A stretch of 64,000 nucleotides of DNA. Source: Apiospora phragmitis. Taxonomy: Eukaryota > Ascomycota > Sordariomycetes > Amphisphaeriales > Apiosporaceae. The notes under the pieces are model-generated. The model was not told where the DNA came from and ran no database searches. It saw only the letters and a program-made list of their open reading frames with translations. Position 1 is the stretch's first letter. Every line of letters begins with the position of its first letter. The stretch covers positions 992,001 through 1,056,000 of the forward strand of contig JAQQWL010000003.1 of the NCBI GenBank assembly GCA_038363925.1, in the 5' to 3' direction. Position numbers and translations under genes: made by a program. Below, piece by piece: positions 11,802 to 23,629 of the stretch.

Positions 11802-12937
11802 ATGAAGAGCTTCACTTTCGCTACTCTTGCCCTCGCGGCTGTTGCCCGGGCCCAGCTCCCCGACCTCGAGGACCTTGCCGAGTCTGTCCCGGCCCCCATC
11901 TCCGTAACTCCCCCCTTCGGCGGTAATGCCGAGGAGCTCACCTCCACTCTCCGCTTCGCCAAGCGCGCCACCTGCGCTGCCCAGGCCGAAGGCAAGGGCC
12001 CTGCCCCCGAGGTTGACACCCCTGCGGGTTTCCTTGCCGACGCGGACTTTGCCGCCACCGCCCTGAATGCTGACGCTCCTGCTGGCTACTTCGACACCTT
12101 CCAGAACGCCAAGGGCTCGATTGAAGGCGTGGGCTACAAGACGTTCAAGACTATCGATAGCTACAGCACAGCGGCCTGTGCCGGTGCTTGCACGGCTATG
12201 GACGGCTGCAACGCTTTCAACATCTTCTACGAGCGTAATGGTCTCGCCGTAAGTAAAACACCTCCTACCAAAGTAAACATGAAATTAACAACTTATAAGG
12301 CAACTGGAGACGATTGTCCCAAGCCGAAGTCCACCACGATCATCAAGTGCAGCTTCTGGACCGTCCCCGTCGTCGCGGACCACGCGACCAACATTGGCAA
12401 CCACGCCAACGACCAGCCCGACAACAACCAGTTCGGCATCGTGATCGCCGCCTCCAACGGCTACGTCAGCAACAAGTTCAAGCCCGTTGCCGGATGGCAC
12501 GGAACCACGGACCCCGTCGATGCCGCCATCAACGCCCCCAATAAGCCCACGGACACCTTTATCCGGTCTCAGACCTTCCCCATCTCGGCTGACTACAAGG
12601 GCTCAAACTGCGCCAAGGCGTGCGCCGACCAGGCGGCCTACGAGTACCGCCACCCCTCTGCCGGTGGTGCCCGTGCCTGCCAGTTCGTTAACAGCTACCT
12701 CCTCCTCAAGAACGGCGTGGCTCAGAGCCAAGTCTGCTCCATGGTAAGAACCTCCTTGCACCACCTTTACTCCATCCTGCCAAATTGCTAACGTGTCCGT
12801 CTCCCCTCTCTTAGTACACACAGCCGTGGGACAACTCCTACGCCACCAACTCCGTCCAGAAGAGCGGCGGCAACAACTACTCCATCACCTTCGGCCTGAG
12901 CTACAGCAATGGCACCGTCGCCACTCAATCCGCGTAA
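11802..12937 (+). CDS. Conserved fungal secreted protein (337 residues, unknown function)
   Basis: The model has three exons: 11802-12248, 12300-12743 and 12815-12937. The introns are 12249-12299 (GTAAGT to TAAG) and 12744-12814 (GTAAGA to TTAG, branch TGCTAAC). The exon lengths (447, 444, 123) are all multiples of three. The protein starts with a signal peptide (MKSFTFATLALAAVARA), followed by an acidic stretch and a Kex2-like KR site just before ATCAAQ, which suggests a propeptide. Several spaced cysteines (for example AACAGACTAMDGCNAFN and the later CAKAC and CQF) suggest a disulfide-bonded secreted domain. The text resembles a widespread secreted protein family of ascomycetes, but I cannot name a function. 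The first intron is 51 bases, in phase and stop-free, so its retention would add 17 residues without breaking the frame. Confidence 0.82.
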
Positions 12938-13163
12938 ACGTCTCCACGCGCGCTTTCCCTGGCTGCTTGCTGCAGTCGGGCGATGGGCGGTGCTCACCGC
13001 CACCACCTTTGGGTTTGGGGCTCTCATAATGACTTGATGGACGCGAGACCACTATTGTCCATATACTCTAGTGGCGGGCGAGGACTGTTAATGACCGGAC
13101 TTCTATTAGATATAAATGCGAATACGAGTCAGCGAGCAATCATGTTTTAGATCTTTTTATATA

Positions 13164-14215
13164 ACGTACCCCATAAGCGAGCTACGTATATAAGCGAGCT
13201 GCGCACTTTTTATTATTAAGCCTTATAAGTTATAAATTAATTCGATTATAACGTTTAGAATTAATTAAATATATTAATAATTATTATTTTTAAAGGTTTT
13301 TATATTATTTTAATAAGTACGCGTATTATACCCGGGCTCTTTATAGATTTTATAACGTTATAAGCGTGTTTTAAACGTCCTCGTATAACTACTCTTTCGA
13401 CGCGATTCGTTTTATAATTATTTATTAATATCCCTTTAAAACTATAGGTCTTCTTTAGCTTATATACGAAGTGATTTTCTATTTTATTACCGTTTTTTTT
13501 TCGTACGGCGGCGCCGGTTAAGTATTTTATTTACTTTTTAAAGTATCGCGTTTTTACCTTTTAAAAGAGTAACTCGGTATATAATGTACGTTATAATTTT
13601 TACGATTTAGTTAAAATTAATTAAAATAAACGTTAAAACGTTATTTTAATATTATATAATATGATTTCGAACGTATTCGGTTTAAAACTAGGCCTTAATC
13701 GAGTTATTTAAAGTTTTTAATTCTTAAAGGATAAATAAGCCGGAAAACGTCCCCGGAAGTATTAAAGTGCGTAGCTTTATATTTAATTATAAAGTAATAT
13801 ATTCCGGATTATATAAAACGAGTCCTATTTTTTAAAAGCTTTTTTATATATTCGAAACCGTAAAAATCGATTAAAACGTTTTTAAAAACGTTAATAAAAA
13901 GTCCTCCTTAAAGATATAAGTAAGATACGCCCATATAAAACGTTCGATTTCTTTCTCGTCTAACTTTTTTAATATATAAAAACAGCCGATATTAAAAGGT
14001 TAAAGTTTATATAATAAATAAAAAAATATATAAAGTATAATAATCGAATTCTTTTTATAATAAAGCTCGAAAGTTATCGCATAGTAGCTTTTATAACCGT
14101 TAAAGACTAATAGGCGATAAACATTTTTCGTATAAAACTTTATATATTTATTAAAATATCGAATTTAGTACTCGCCTTTTTAGTTCGTAGTTTAGCCGTT
14201 TTTAATAATTACGAT
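13164..14215 (-). mobile_element. Pogo/Fot1-like DNA transposon (family 1), 3' part
   Basis: The element begins at 13164, just after a TA (13162-13163), with the terminal repeat ACGTACCCCATAAGCGAGCT. Two subterminal AAGCGAGC units follow, mirroring the end at 5907. From about 13790 to 14200 it aligns in the same orientation with 4710-5131, so the transposase C-terminal half runs on the minus strand. Its continuation is interrupted by Copia sequence at about 14216-14247. The other end of a family-1 element, with TIR, appears at 20456-20656. The two pieces may be halves of one element, although some internal sequence is missing between them. Confidence 0.75.
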
Positions 14216-15830
14216 TACTTTATCCTTTAATAATAAGTTATTTTTATTAAATAAGCTTTCGTATATACGTATAAGTAGGTTCTAGGTTTAATTAAAGTTA
14301 TATTACCATATTTTTTTATTTATATTTATTTCTAATACTAGGTACGAGGGGTATCGTATACGTTTTTTAATAAAATAAAAAGGGGTTTATACGCGTAGGT
14401 ATATAATACTTTTTTTTAAAATAATTTAAAAAACCTTAATTCTTATTATTTTAATACTGGTAATTTTTTTATTCTAGCGATAAAATTAGCTTGTTCCCCT
14501 TTTTAAATACGGGCCTTCCCTTCTCGAAGGTCTCGTACGAATAGGTTACGTTAATCCGGTATTCGGTGCCTACTTAAGTCGTATAGGTGATATTATACCT
14601 TTTTAACGTTAATTTTATTAAGTTATAAGTTTTTTTAATTAATTATTTTAATTATTTAATAATAATAATAATAGGGGAAGTTATTATATATTAATATATA
14701 TCTTTTTTTATTATAAATAAAAAAACCGTTTAAAAATAATAATAATAATAGTGGTGCCGTCGTATATCGTGATACGTTATACTTTATCGAGGATATATGA
14801 GTTTAGCTTTTTAATATACGCTTTTATATATACGGTAAGGCTGTTTATCGAGACTATTTATTCAAAGGCTTTATTTAAAGATACCTTAGTAAGGGCGTCT
14901 GCTGGGTTATCTTTATTATTAATGTAATAGATTTATAAAATCTTCTTTTTTCGTATTATTCTCGGAGGGATATTATTAAATGAGCTTTCGTAGGTACATA
15001 TAAGTAGGTTCCGGGTTCGATCGTGGTTATATTATTATATTTTATTATTTATATCTATCTCTAGTGCTAGTTATAAGGGGCATCGTATACCTCTTTTAAT
15101 AAAATAAAAAAAGGGTTCGTACGCGTAGGTAAGTAGCACCTTTTTTAAAGTAATATAAAAAACCTTAATTCTTATTATTCTAATATTAATAATTTTTTAT
15201 TTTAGCGATAGAATTAGCCTATCCCCCTTTTTAAATACGGGCCTTCTCTTCTTAAGGGTTTTATATAAATGAGTTGCGCTAATCCGGTATTCGGTGCCTG
15301 CTTAAGCCGTATAAGTAATATTATACCTTTTTAACGTTAATTTTATCAAGTGATAAGTCCTTTTAATTAATTATTTCAATTATTCGATAATAATAACGAT
15401 GATAAGAGAAGTTATTATACGTTAACGTGTATCACTTCTCGTTATAAATTAAAAAGAACGGTTTAAAATTAATAATAGTAATAAAGGTGCGGTTATATAT
15501 CGCGATACGTTATACCCTATTAAGGACGTGCGAGTCTAGGTTCTCGATATATATTTATATATACGGTAAGACTGTTTATCGAGACAATTTATTCGAGGGC
15601 TATATTTAAAGGATACTTTAATAAGGGCGTTTATTAGGTTATTTTTATTATTAATGTAATAAATTTATAAGATCTCTTTTCTTTCGTATGACTTTTAAAC
15701 GAATATAATATTAATTATAAACTTCTTTTTCGTTTATTATACCTAGCTTAATTAAATAATTATAAAAAAACTTCGAATTTATATAAAAAGTTATTAATAT
15801 ATTTAAAATACTAAGGTTTATATTAAATAG
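14216..15830 (-). mobile_element. Two truncated Ty1/Copia 3' ends, nested in series
   Basis: Two LTR copies in minus orientation (about 14247-14460 and 14969-15185) are each followed by the same 3'-untranslated segment and a degraded RNase H tail. The tail carries the 'NPADALTK' block, read on the minus strand (for example 14900-14880 and 15640-15600). The first tail is cut where the second LTR starts. The second tail is cut where the element at 15831 starts. This staircase indicates repeated insertion into the RNase H region of the preceding copy. All copies carry the RIP base bias and multiple stops. Confidence 0.75.
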
Positions 15831-18800
15831 TCTCTCGTACGTACGGTGGTTCCGGTTTTAGTCGGGGTTTAATCGTTCTTATTCTATTATTTATATCTAT
15901 TTTCAGTACGAGCTATGAGGGGTATCGTATGCCCCTTTTAATAAAACAGAAAGGGGTTCGTACGCGCAGGTACGTAGCACCCCTTTTAGGGTAATATAGA
16001 AAACCTCAGTTCCTGTTATTTTAATATTGGTAATTTTTGTTTTAATAATAGATTTAGGTAGCTCCCCTTTTTAAAACGAGTCTTCCCTTTATAAAAGTTT
16101 CGTACGGGATGGGTTACGCTAATTCGGTATTTAGTGCTTATTTAAGTTATATAAATAATGCTATACTTTTTTCATATTAATTTAATTAAGTAATAGGTCT
16201 TTTTATAATAATAATAATAAAAAAAGTTATTATATATTTACGTATATTATTTTCCGTTATAAATTAAAAAGAATAGTTTAAAAATAATAATAATAATAAA
16301 AGTAGTAATAATAATAGGTACGCCGTCGTATATCGAGATATGTTATACCCCGTTAGGGAAGAAAAATCTCTTTTTCTCCTCTTTTTTTACTCGCCGTGCG
16401 AGTTTAATCTCTCGATATATGCTTTTACGTATACGGTTAACCTATTAATTAATACTAGCTATTCGAGGGCTTTATTTAGAAATTTTTTAATAAAGGCGTT
16501 TATAGGGTTATTTCGGCCGTCGATTTAATAAATCTCCGAGATTTCCTTTTTTTCGTATGATTTTCGGAGCGATATAATATCGATTATTAGTTTTTTCTCG
16601 TTCGTTATTCTTAATTTAATTAAGTATTTATAAAATAAATATTTCTTTTAATAAGTTAATAATAGAACGTGGCGTTTATTAAATAAGTAATACTTTATTA
16701 TACGTTTTTTAGATCGAGATAGTTATACTTTTTTTGTTATTTTTTAGCTCCTCCTTTTTTTTTATTAGTTTTAGACGAAATCTTTATATTTTTTTTAAGT
16801 AGAGAGATCTTGTTTAATGTTATTATATATTTAGAGGTATTAGATTATTATATAGGTTCGTTTTTTAATTAAGTAGTTTATTAATTAATAGCTTTATTTA
16901 TAGTAGATTCGGCAAGTTCCTCGTTTAAACTACCGGTTCTCGTACGATAGCTTTAGTTAAAAGGTGTTAATTAATCGTTAGCTACCTTTTTATTCTAATA
17001 GTTAGTTATTATATAATAATTTATTTTTATAAGCTAGTCGGTTTTTTTTCGTATAATTATTTATAAACCGTTTATTAATTAAGTACGTATTTTTAACTAG
17101 GTTTTAATATAATTTCTCCGTTAAGTATTGTTCCGAGATCTTTTAATCCGCTATTATATTTACCGATACGCGAAGGTCCGAAAATAGTGTTTTATATATT
17201 AGTTTTTAATAGATAAGGGCTGGTAAAAGTTCCGGAACTTTTCGACAGGCTTTTACGACGGAGGTATAGAGAGTAATCTCTTTTTCGAATCCCTTTTCGA
17301 GGGCTCGTTATACGAGTTAAAGCTTATTTAATAAGATTTTTAAAACTTTAATAGATTACTTTTCGGCGTTTTTATTTTTTATTTATATAAAAAAAGTTAT
17401 TATTTAATTCGTAAAATATTATATATAATTTATTATTATATTAAAATACGAGTTTATTAAATAATATATCTAGTTTTATTTCTTTTCGAGTCCGATATAA
17501 TTAAAATAGAATATTTATATACGGCCGGAAAGAATATTCGGAAAGATCGCGTGGTATTAGTTTTCCGGTATATCTAGCCGTCGGTATATTTTAATAAATA
17601 TTTATACTTTATTATAAAAGATATTACATAGCTTACCGGTATAGTTCTTTTTTTTCTTTTATACCTTCGAAAAGGTAACGACCTTGTTTTAATCGATTTT
17701 ACCGTTATAAATAGCTCGATTTAGAGGGATATCGTACTCCGTAATATACGCTAGACTAGATAATCGTACGGTTTGGTCCGGCGCTACCGGAATCGGAGAA
17801 AGAAAAAGGATAATGTCTTGCGACGCTTAGGTACTTAGGAATCCAGGGTTAGACGTCGGGCCTGGAGTGTTTAAAACTCCGGGATTAAATATCGGTCTTA
17901 AAGTGCCCTGTGGTGTCGCGGACAATTGCTCCGTATAAAGACCGGGTATTTCTCGCTTAGGCGGCGGTTATTCGATTATTTATTCTCGAAAAGAGTATAG
18001 AATATCCCCTTTTCGGGTTTCCGAAGTCGGTTCTGCCGGTCGGTCCTGTTAGTGTTTAAGAGCGGCCGGTCGTACTAGGTTTATGAGCTTAGTTTTAAAG
18101 GATCCGTTTATTAATATATCGGTTTTATATTTTTTAAAATAATTAAAAAGCTTTTTTTAAAACGTATAATTAATTTAACCGAATTAGTATTTAATTTATC
18201 CGTCGAACTCTATAATAAACGATTTTTTAAAAGAGGTCCCCTTTATTTTTAATATATAGTATTTTAAAAAGTATTATACGAGGTACGTCGTAAATAGTTC
18301 GGGTATTATTTTTTCGAAGAGTATATTTAGAGGTTCGAGTTTTTAGAGAGCGAGGTTGACGTTCTTTTTTTAAATTATTAACGAGATCCCGGTATTTTAA
18401 GATACCTCTTCGTATATAAGTAGTTCGGGGTTTAAAGTCGTCGGTTTATTTAAGTTCGGTATATCCGGGCTTAATACTAATTCGCCGACCATAATTAATT
18501 TTATTTTAATAAGGGTTATTATTTTATAAATCGTATAACAAAGTTATTTAAATAAATAATTATATATAGCTTAGCTAGTTTCGCGTATAATTTAAAACCT
18601 AATCTCCTCTTTATAATATATATTCGAAAAAAAGCGTTCCTCTTCGTACAGTTAATTCAGTTCGGCTCTTCCTCCGAATTTTTAACGGGCGGAAATTCTT
18701 AAGGCTCTTTAACACGGTCGCCCTTACGTCGGTAAAGGCGTAAAACCGTTTCTTTACTCTTACTAATTTATAATCGTTACGAGTAACTATTAATTAATAT

Positions 18801-18997
18801 TAAATAAACTTTCGTATATATATATAAATTCCGGGTTTAATAGAGGTTTAATCGTTATATTTTATTATTTATATTTATTTTTAATACGAGCTACGAGGGG
18901 TATCGTATGCCCCTTTTAATAAAATAAGAAAGGAGTTTATACGCGTAGGTATATAATACCCCTTTTAAAGTAATATAAATATCTAGCTGTTTTAATA
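15831..18997 (-). mobile_element. Internally deleted Ty1/Copia element with both LTRs (non-autonomous derivative)
   Basis: The 3' LTR is about 15831-16026 and the 5' LTR about 18798-18997. Between them, read on the minus strand, are the leader (18797-17650), a gag relic with a degenerate zinc-finger region (about 17640-16650), and then directly the C-terminal RNase H tail (about 16640-16340). Integrase and most of the reverse transcriptase are absent, so the element is about 3.2 kb against about 6.1 kb for full copies. The gag/RNase H junction (around 16645-16625) is the same as that at about 62690-62710 in another copy. No intact reading frame remains. Confidence 0.72.
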
Positions 18998-20455
18998 TTT
19001 ATAATAATTTCGTAATTAAAGTTATATTTATTTTATAATGAGAATTTAAATCTTTATAACGCCGAATCGTATAATTAATATTAAGAGCAGAATTTTTAAA
19101 TCTCGTTAAGAATAATAAGGTCGATATCGTCATAACCGGCGTTTTTTTAAAAAATATAAAGCTTCTCCGTATAAAGGTGTCTGAACCGTCGATAAAAGTG
19201 TCGAAACTATTTTTTAATAAAGTATAACGTTACTTTTATACGGCCGATATTAAAAAACGAGTATCTTTATTTCTTAATTATAATAAATATATCGCCGTCT
19301 TTTTATATAATAAAATTAAAAATATTATTATAATATATTTTAAATTAATCGACGTTATATAATAGAAATAAAAAAAGAGTTATAATATTTAAGATATAAT
19401 ACTTAATTATTTTTAATTAATTTCGTATATTAATTATTTTAATTAATAAAATAAGCTTTCAACTTTTAAATTTAATCTCGGCGCTTTATAAAGTTTAATT
19501 AATCCGTATATCTAGGTTCTTTTATATATAAGCTTTTATTTAAAGCTTTTTAATTATTAAAAGCAAGGCGGCGCCGGTATTTTAAAGCTCTCTTTAATAA
19601 GTTAAACTATATAAACTATTAAGATTAAACTAATCGGCTTATATAATAGCTTTAAAAGAATACATATCCTCTTTAATAAGTCGGTAATAAAACGCGGCGT
19701 TTATTAAATAAGTAATATTTTATTATATATTTTTTAGATCGAGATAATCGTACTCTTTTTCGTTATTTTTTAGCTCCTTTTTTTTCTTATTTTAATTTTA
19801 GATGAGATCCTCATATTCCTTTTAAGTAGAGAGATATTTTTTAAGATACCTCTTTATATATAAGTAGTTCGAGGTCTAAAGTTATCGGTTTATCTTAGCT
19901 CGGTGTGTTCGAGCTTAATCTCGATTCGCCGACTATAATTAATTCTATTTTAATAAGGGTTATCGTTTTATAAATCGTATAATAAAAGGTTATTTAAATA
20001 TATTATTATATATAGCTTAGTTAGTCTCGCGTATAATTCGAAACCTAGTCTCCTCTTTATAATATATACTCGGGAAAAAGGGTTCCTCCTCGTACGGTTA
20101 ATTTATTTCGGCTCTTCTTCTATATCTCTAACTAGCGGAAATTCTCGGGGCTCTTTAGCACGGTCGCCCTTATATCGATAAGGGCGTAAAATCGTCTCTT
20201 TACTTTTATTAATTTATAATCGCTACGGGTAATTATTAATTAATATTAAATAAGCTTTCGTATATACGTATTAATTTCGAATTCAATCGAGGTTATATCG
20301 TTATATTTTATTATTTATATCTATCTCTAGTATTAGCTACGAGGGGTATCGTATACCCCTCTTGATAAAATATAAAAAGTGTTCGTACGCATAGGTACGT
20401 GGCACCTTTTTTAAAATATTATAAAAAATCTTAGTTCTTATTATTTTAATAGAAA
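18998..20455 (-). mobile_element. Remnant of an older Copia copy: pol/gag fragments, leader and 5' LTR
   Basis: 18998-19330 aligns with 44825-45120 and, reversed, with 48170-47920 (gag-to-integrase region of the full elements). 19560-19830 is gag. Near 19835-19850 the sequence jumps from gag to the leader, a deletion of about 1.6 kb compared with the neighbouring copy. An LTR in minus orientation ends the piece (about 20241-20455). It is probably the 5' side of the copy whose 3' side lies left of 15831. Confidence 0.65.
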
Positions 20456-20656
20456 ATAAACTACGCGCGATACGCGTTAAGATCTTTATAAAAGTCTCTT
20501 TAATAGTCGATTTTTCTGTTAAAACGCGTCTAGAGGTCTAGTTATTATAGTATAAAGTTAAAGGCTTAGTTAACGCCGACGCGTCTCGCGTCGCGTAAAC
20601 TAAATAATTAAAAGTGCGCAGCTCGCTTATATACGTAGCTCGCTTATAGAGTATGT
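20456..20656 (-). mobile_element. Pogo family 1 fragment with 5' terminal inverted repeat
   Basis: 20456-20608 aligns with 5384-5543, including the GCGTCTAGAGGTCTAGTTAT block. It runs into the subterminal repeats and TIR ending at 20656, followed by TA (20657-20658). About 310 bases present before the TIR at 5545-5860 are missing here, so this is a deletion variant. It is probably the far end of the element that starts at 13164. Confidence 0.7.
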
Positions 20657-20658
20657 TA

Positions 20659-21150
20659 AATCTCTTTATTAAAAGACTTTTATTATTATTTTACGAATTA
20701 AGCGCTATTACTTATTATATCCACAAGGCGTTTCTTTTATCGCACGTTTAAATACTCTCTTATATTATTAATATAAACTTAAGTACGTTCTATTAAGTTT
20801 TTTTTTAAAACTTAAATATCGTTCGTTATAAGATTATTCTCGTTAATAGGCCGATTATAAGTTAACTTTTATTTTAAGCTTAATATTATTATTATAAATA
20901 TATTAATAATATTAAGGTTTTAATATAAAGTTAAAATTCTTAACGATATTAATTTAATATTTCTTTTAATTATTAAAGAGTTAAGTAAATAATAATTAAA
21001 AGATTTTAAAATAAATAAAGCTAAAAAAAGACTACTAATTAATTAAGATTAAGCGATCTAGATTAGTATTATATATGATCGATTTAAAACATTAAAAAAC
21101 ATCACGAGATAAGAACTAATTAACTATTAACTAATTAACGCCCTTTTAAT
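20659..21150. repeat. AT-rich spacer with a relic of the Gypsy-LTR-like repeat
   Basis: 20690-20840 resembles the reverse complement of 59905-60050 and 4085-4210 (TTTATCGCACGTTTAAATAC and the following TTTTTTAAAACTTAAATATCG-like text). The remainder to 21150 is RIP-like AT-rich sequence without a recognisable element. Confidence 0.45.
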
Positions 21151-21152
21151 TA

Positions 21153-21206
21153 ACCGTTTTACTAACCAACCAGCGGTACGCTGGTTAGTTGGTTAGTTGA
21201 ACGGCA
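21153..21206. repeat. Imperfect palindrome at the AT-rich/GC-normal boundary
   Basis: The left arm CCGTTTTACTAACCAACCAG and the right arm CTGGTTAGTTGGTTAG plus TTGAACGG are inverted copies around a central GCGGTACGC. The arms match closely over about 24 bases. This could be a fused pair of transposon ends or a foldback. It sits exactly where RIP-like composition stops. Confidence 0.5.
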
Positions 21207-21415
21207 ACACTGTCTAAGTCTGTTTATCCCGAACAATGGGAGACCAGATTCAGTGGCAGATGGGTGAGCTGTAGCTACACTATTCTATAAAACTACGTAA
21301 CCAAAGAAATACACGAGGATCGAATGGTCTGCCAAAGCTGCTAGTAAAAAAGATTAAAAAAATAAAGAAAATAAAAAATAAAAAATAAAAAGAAATGAAA
21401 GCTACTCAGCAACCC

Positions 21416-21820
21416 TTCCGATACATCCATTAGACCTCTCCCGAACTCCACATACCTCCATACAGCAGGTGCCAGCAGACAGGTTATCGCAACTGGCATG
21501 TTACCGAACCTACTGATACACAGGGCGAGGTGCTTTGCTGGGATTGTTACGCCTTTCAGCAATCAATGGTCTTACCGTACATCCTCAAGGCCAACACTCG
21601 AAAGGAAGATAACTGGCCTGGCAGAGAGACAGAACGATCAGAATGGGACAAGTTTCTTCGCGAGAAGAGCGCCAACCATACCCCCGACAGCGACAGACTC
21701 TATTTCACAGCAGTGAATGCCACCCCATCAAATGTTTGCGGTATTTGCGAAATGAGCTCTGGAGGGCAATTAAGAGGCCGGTTGAAGAGCAGGGACTGCG
21801 CGCTTGACCTGATGGGTCTG
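21416..21820 (+). pseudogene. Zinc-ribbon-like relic, copy 1
   Basis: One open frame reads a segment with SRCQQTGYRNWHVTEPTD, then LCWDCYAFQQSMVLPY, then WDKFLREKSA and VCGICEMSS. A second locus at 23630-24368 has the same order of blocks: CGRCQQTGYR, LCWECYAFQ, then CHICEM and MCRTCGDSF. CxxC pairs spaced in this way suggest one or two zinc ribbons. In this copy the first cysteine of the first pair is serine, and the frame loses similarity after CEMSS. No start codon with good context precedes the conserved block, so the copy is likely truncated. I do not recognise the family. Confidence 0.4.
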
Positions 21821-22237
21821 GTTGGGTCTGATGGGGAAGGCCGAAGCTCTTTCCCCTATGTGCGTGTGCGTACCTCAAGCGTACCCCTGAGCGCCGCTCG
21901 CTCTTTCCTTACAAATCTGATTGCAAACTAGGCAGATGTCCTAGTCCATCATTAATCATTGACTCCTCACACCCTTCATGCTTCTTTTTCTTGATAAATT
22001 TCGTAGCCAGCTCTCGTGCTTGGCGTTTCTATCCGTTCCCATCTGCTGCTACTTCGTCTACCGTTTTCAATTTCATGCACATTATTCACCGCCTTCGATT
22101 TGATTGCTCTACTCTACCAGCTTTAGACTCCCAATCGCTTCACCTCTTAATTGGTCCTATTGCTATCGGTTCCCAGCTGGCTGTCACGCTCAGCTCGCTT
22201 ATCACGCCCAGATCTTTTGTCCCAATTTGTTGACACG

Positions 22238-23300
22238 ATGGCTCCCTCGATTCAAGGCTTGCTGAATAAAGTAAGATATCCATGCTTTTCATATTCGTGT
22301 TTCCATGGATAATCACGATAGCAGGTTATCGCTCAGATTCTCGCTGCCTGTCTGGAGCATGACAGACCGCTTAAAGGCAGCCTTTACACCCATAGCACTC
22401 GATGTCCGATTCCCAAGTCATCGTGCCTAATTGATCCTATCACCGACCAGTTTCTTCACTAGTTCTACTTAGTTCATCCGACCGAGGGGCCGTATCCGTA
22501 TCAAATGGTCCGTACCAGAGCGATGCTATCCCAGGTATTGAAGCGTGAGGCGTCCCTCTTGCCTGTCGACCCCGCTTCGTGGTACAAGATGAATTCATTC
22601 GTTTTCGCCGACAATACAATCTGCGTTACCCTTATTTTATTTCGCAAGTGCACCCGGATAATCGGCCGAAGACCAAAGAGATCTTTTTGGGCCCGTCGTT
22701 CGGAAAGATATCATACACTGGAGTTGATCCGGAAAAGGAGGTTGCCGGACGCGTCTTGAACCAGCCACCTACTTCCTGTCTCTACTGCCGGCTACTACTC
22801 CTAGCACCGCCCTGCCCTATGAGCCGGTTTGGCCAGCCAACCTAGGAGCTCTCGTCGCTCGAACCCGCCTTCACGACTACATCGTTGCCCTCGGGGTTCA
22901 CCATCCTGTTCCTGATGCCTCGTCGATGTTTCACAGCGTCCTTACGAATATCTCTTGTTATCTCGATGGTACTCCTTTGAGACTTTCGGCGTTCGTCAAC
23001 TTCGTTAACTTTGGCGTCGCCATTCACCTGCGAGGTAATCGCTTGTTGGACTTCGGTAGCCTTATCGTCGACGAAATTACCGTCTTCTACCTCAACCTTT
23101 GCGGCAATGTTGACCCTCCTACAGACCATTTACCTCCTCACGTGGCCACGTTCCTGCAATACATGCGCAGAGGGCTTGATCATCTTCCCGACTTCAGCAA
23201 TGAAGGACTCAACCGCGCTCGGCCTATCCAAGGCAAACTCATTCTACACAAGGGTGCCTACGGCTCCTATAACCACCAGGGCGGCAGAGATCTTCAATGA
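22238..23300 (+). pseudogene. Unrecognised gene with stop and frame breaks
   Basis: A plausible start ATG at 22238 (MAPSIQGLLNK) is followed by an intron, 22271-22324 (GTAAGA to GCAG). The frame then reads VIAQILAACLEHDRPLKG and hits a stop in DQFLH*FYLV near 22460. The same frame resumes (LVHPTEGPYPYQMVRT), shifts near 22580-22600 (DEFIRFRRQYNLRYPYF), and shifts again near 22755 (LEPATYFLSLL). It then stays open to the TGA at 23298-23300, covering the segment 'LGALVARTRLHDYIVALGV ... YLDGTPLRLSAFVNFVNFGV'. The coherent protein-like text across several frames suggests a once-real protein of roughly 340 residues that is now broken. I do not recognise the domain. The locus lies between two related zinc-ribbon-like relics. 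Confidence 0.42.
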
Positions 23301-23629
23301 CATCCTGATCCTACGATAGAGGGTCGCCTTGACTGCGACGCTTGGTGTAGGTTTCTTTTTTCTTCTTTTTCTTCTTTCTTTTCAGAACCAAGGGATATCA
23401 ACCACCCCAGGCCGCTTTGGATGCAATTTCCAGGAGACGCAAAGCTCTCAAGAAAGCGATCGCGTTAGGGTTCCGATATCCCAGCGGAAATGCCTTGACT
23501 GAGGTAAAAGTAACAGAAAACGCTGGAACCATATGGATGAGGAGACGCATAAGAACCAAATGCTCTGTAGTAGCTGCTGGATACTTAGAATAAGTAGGTA
23601 TGAGCCGCTCCGGTATATTCACTGGTGCT

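Noticed and set aside
5914..13161. Island considered as cargo of one giant transposon, because Pogo family 1 termini border it on both sides
   Set aside because: The two termini point toward the island as the 5' end of one element and the 3' end of another, both in the same orientation. The island is host DNA between two elements.
15290..15480. Runs of AATAATAAT in the Copia 3' regions, considered as a CRISPR-like or satellite array
   Set aside because: They are short trinucleotide repeats belonging to the 3'-untranslated part of each Copia copy; no spacers or regular units.
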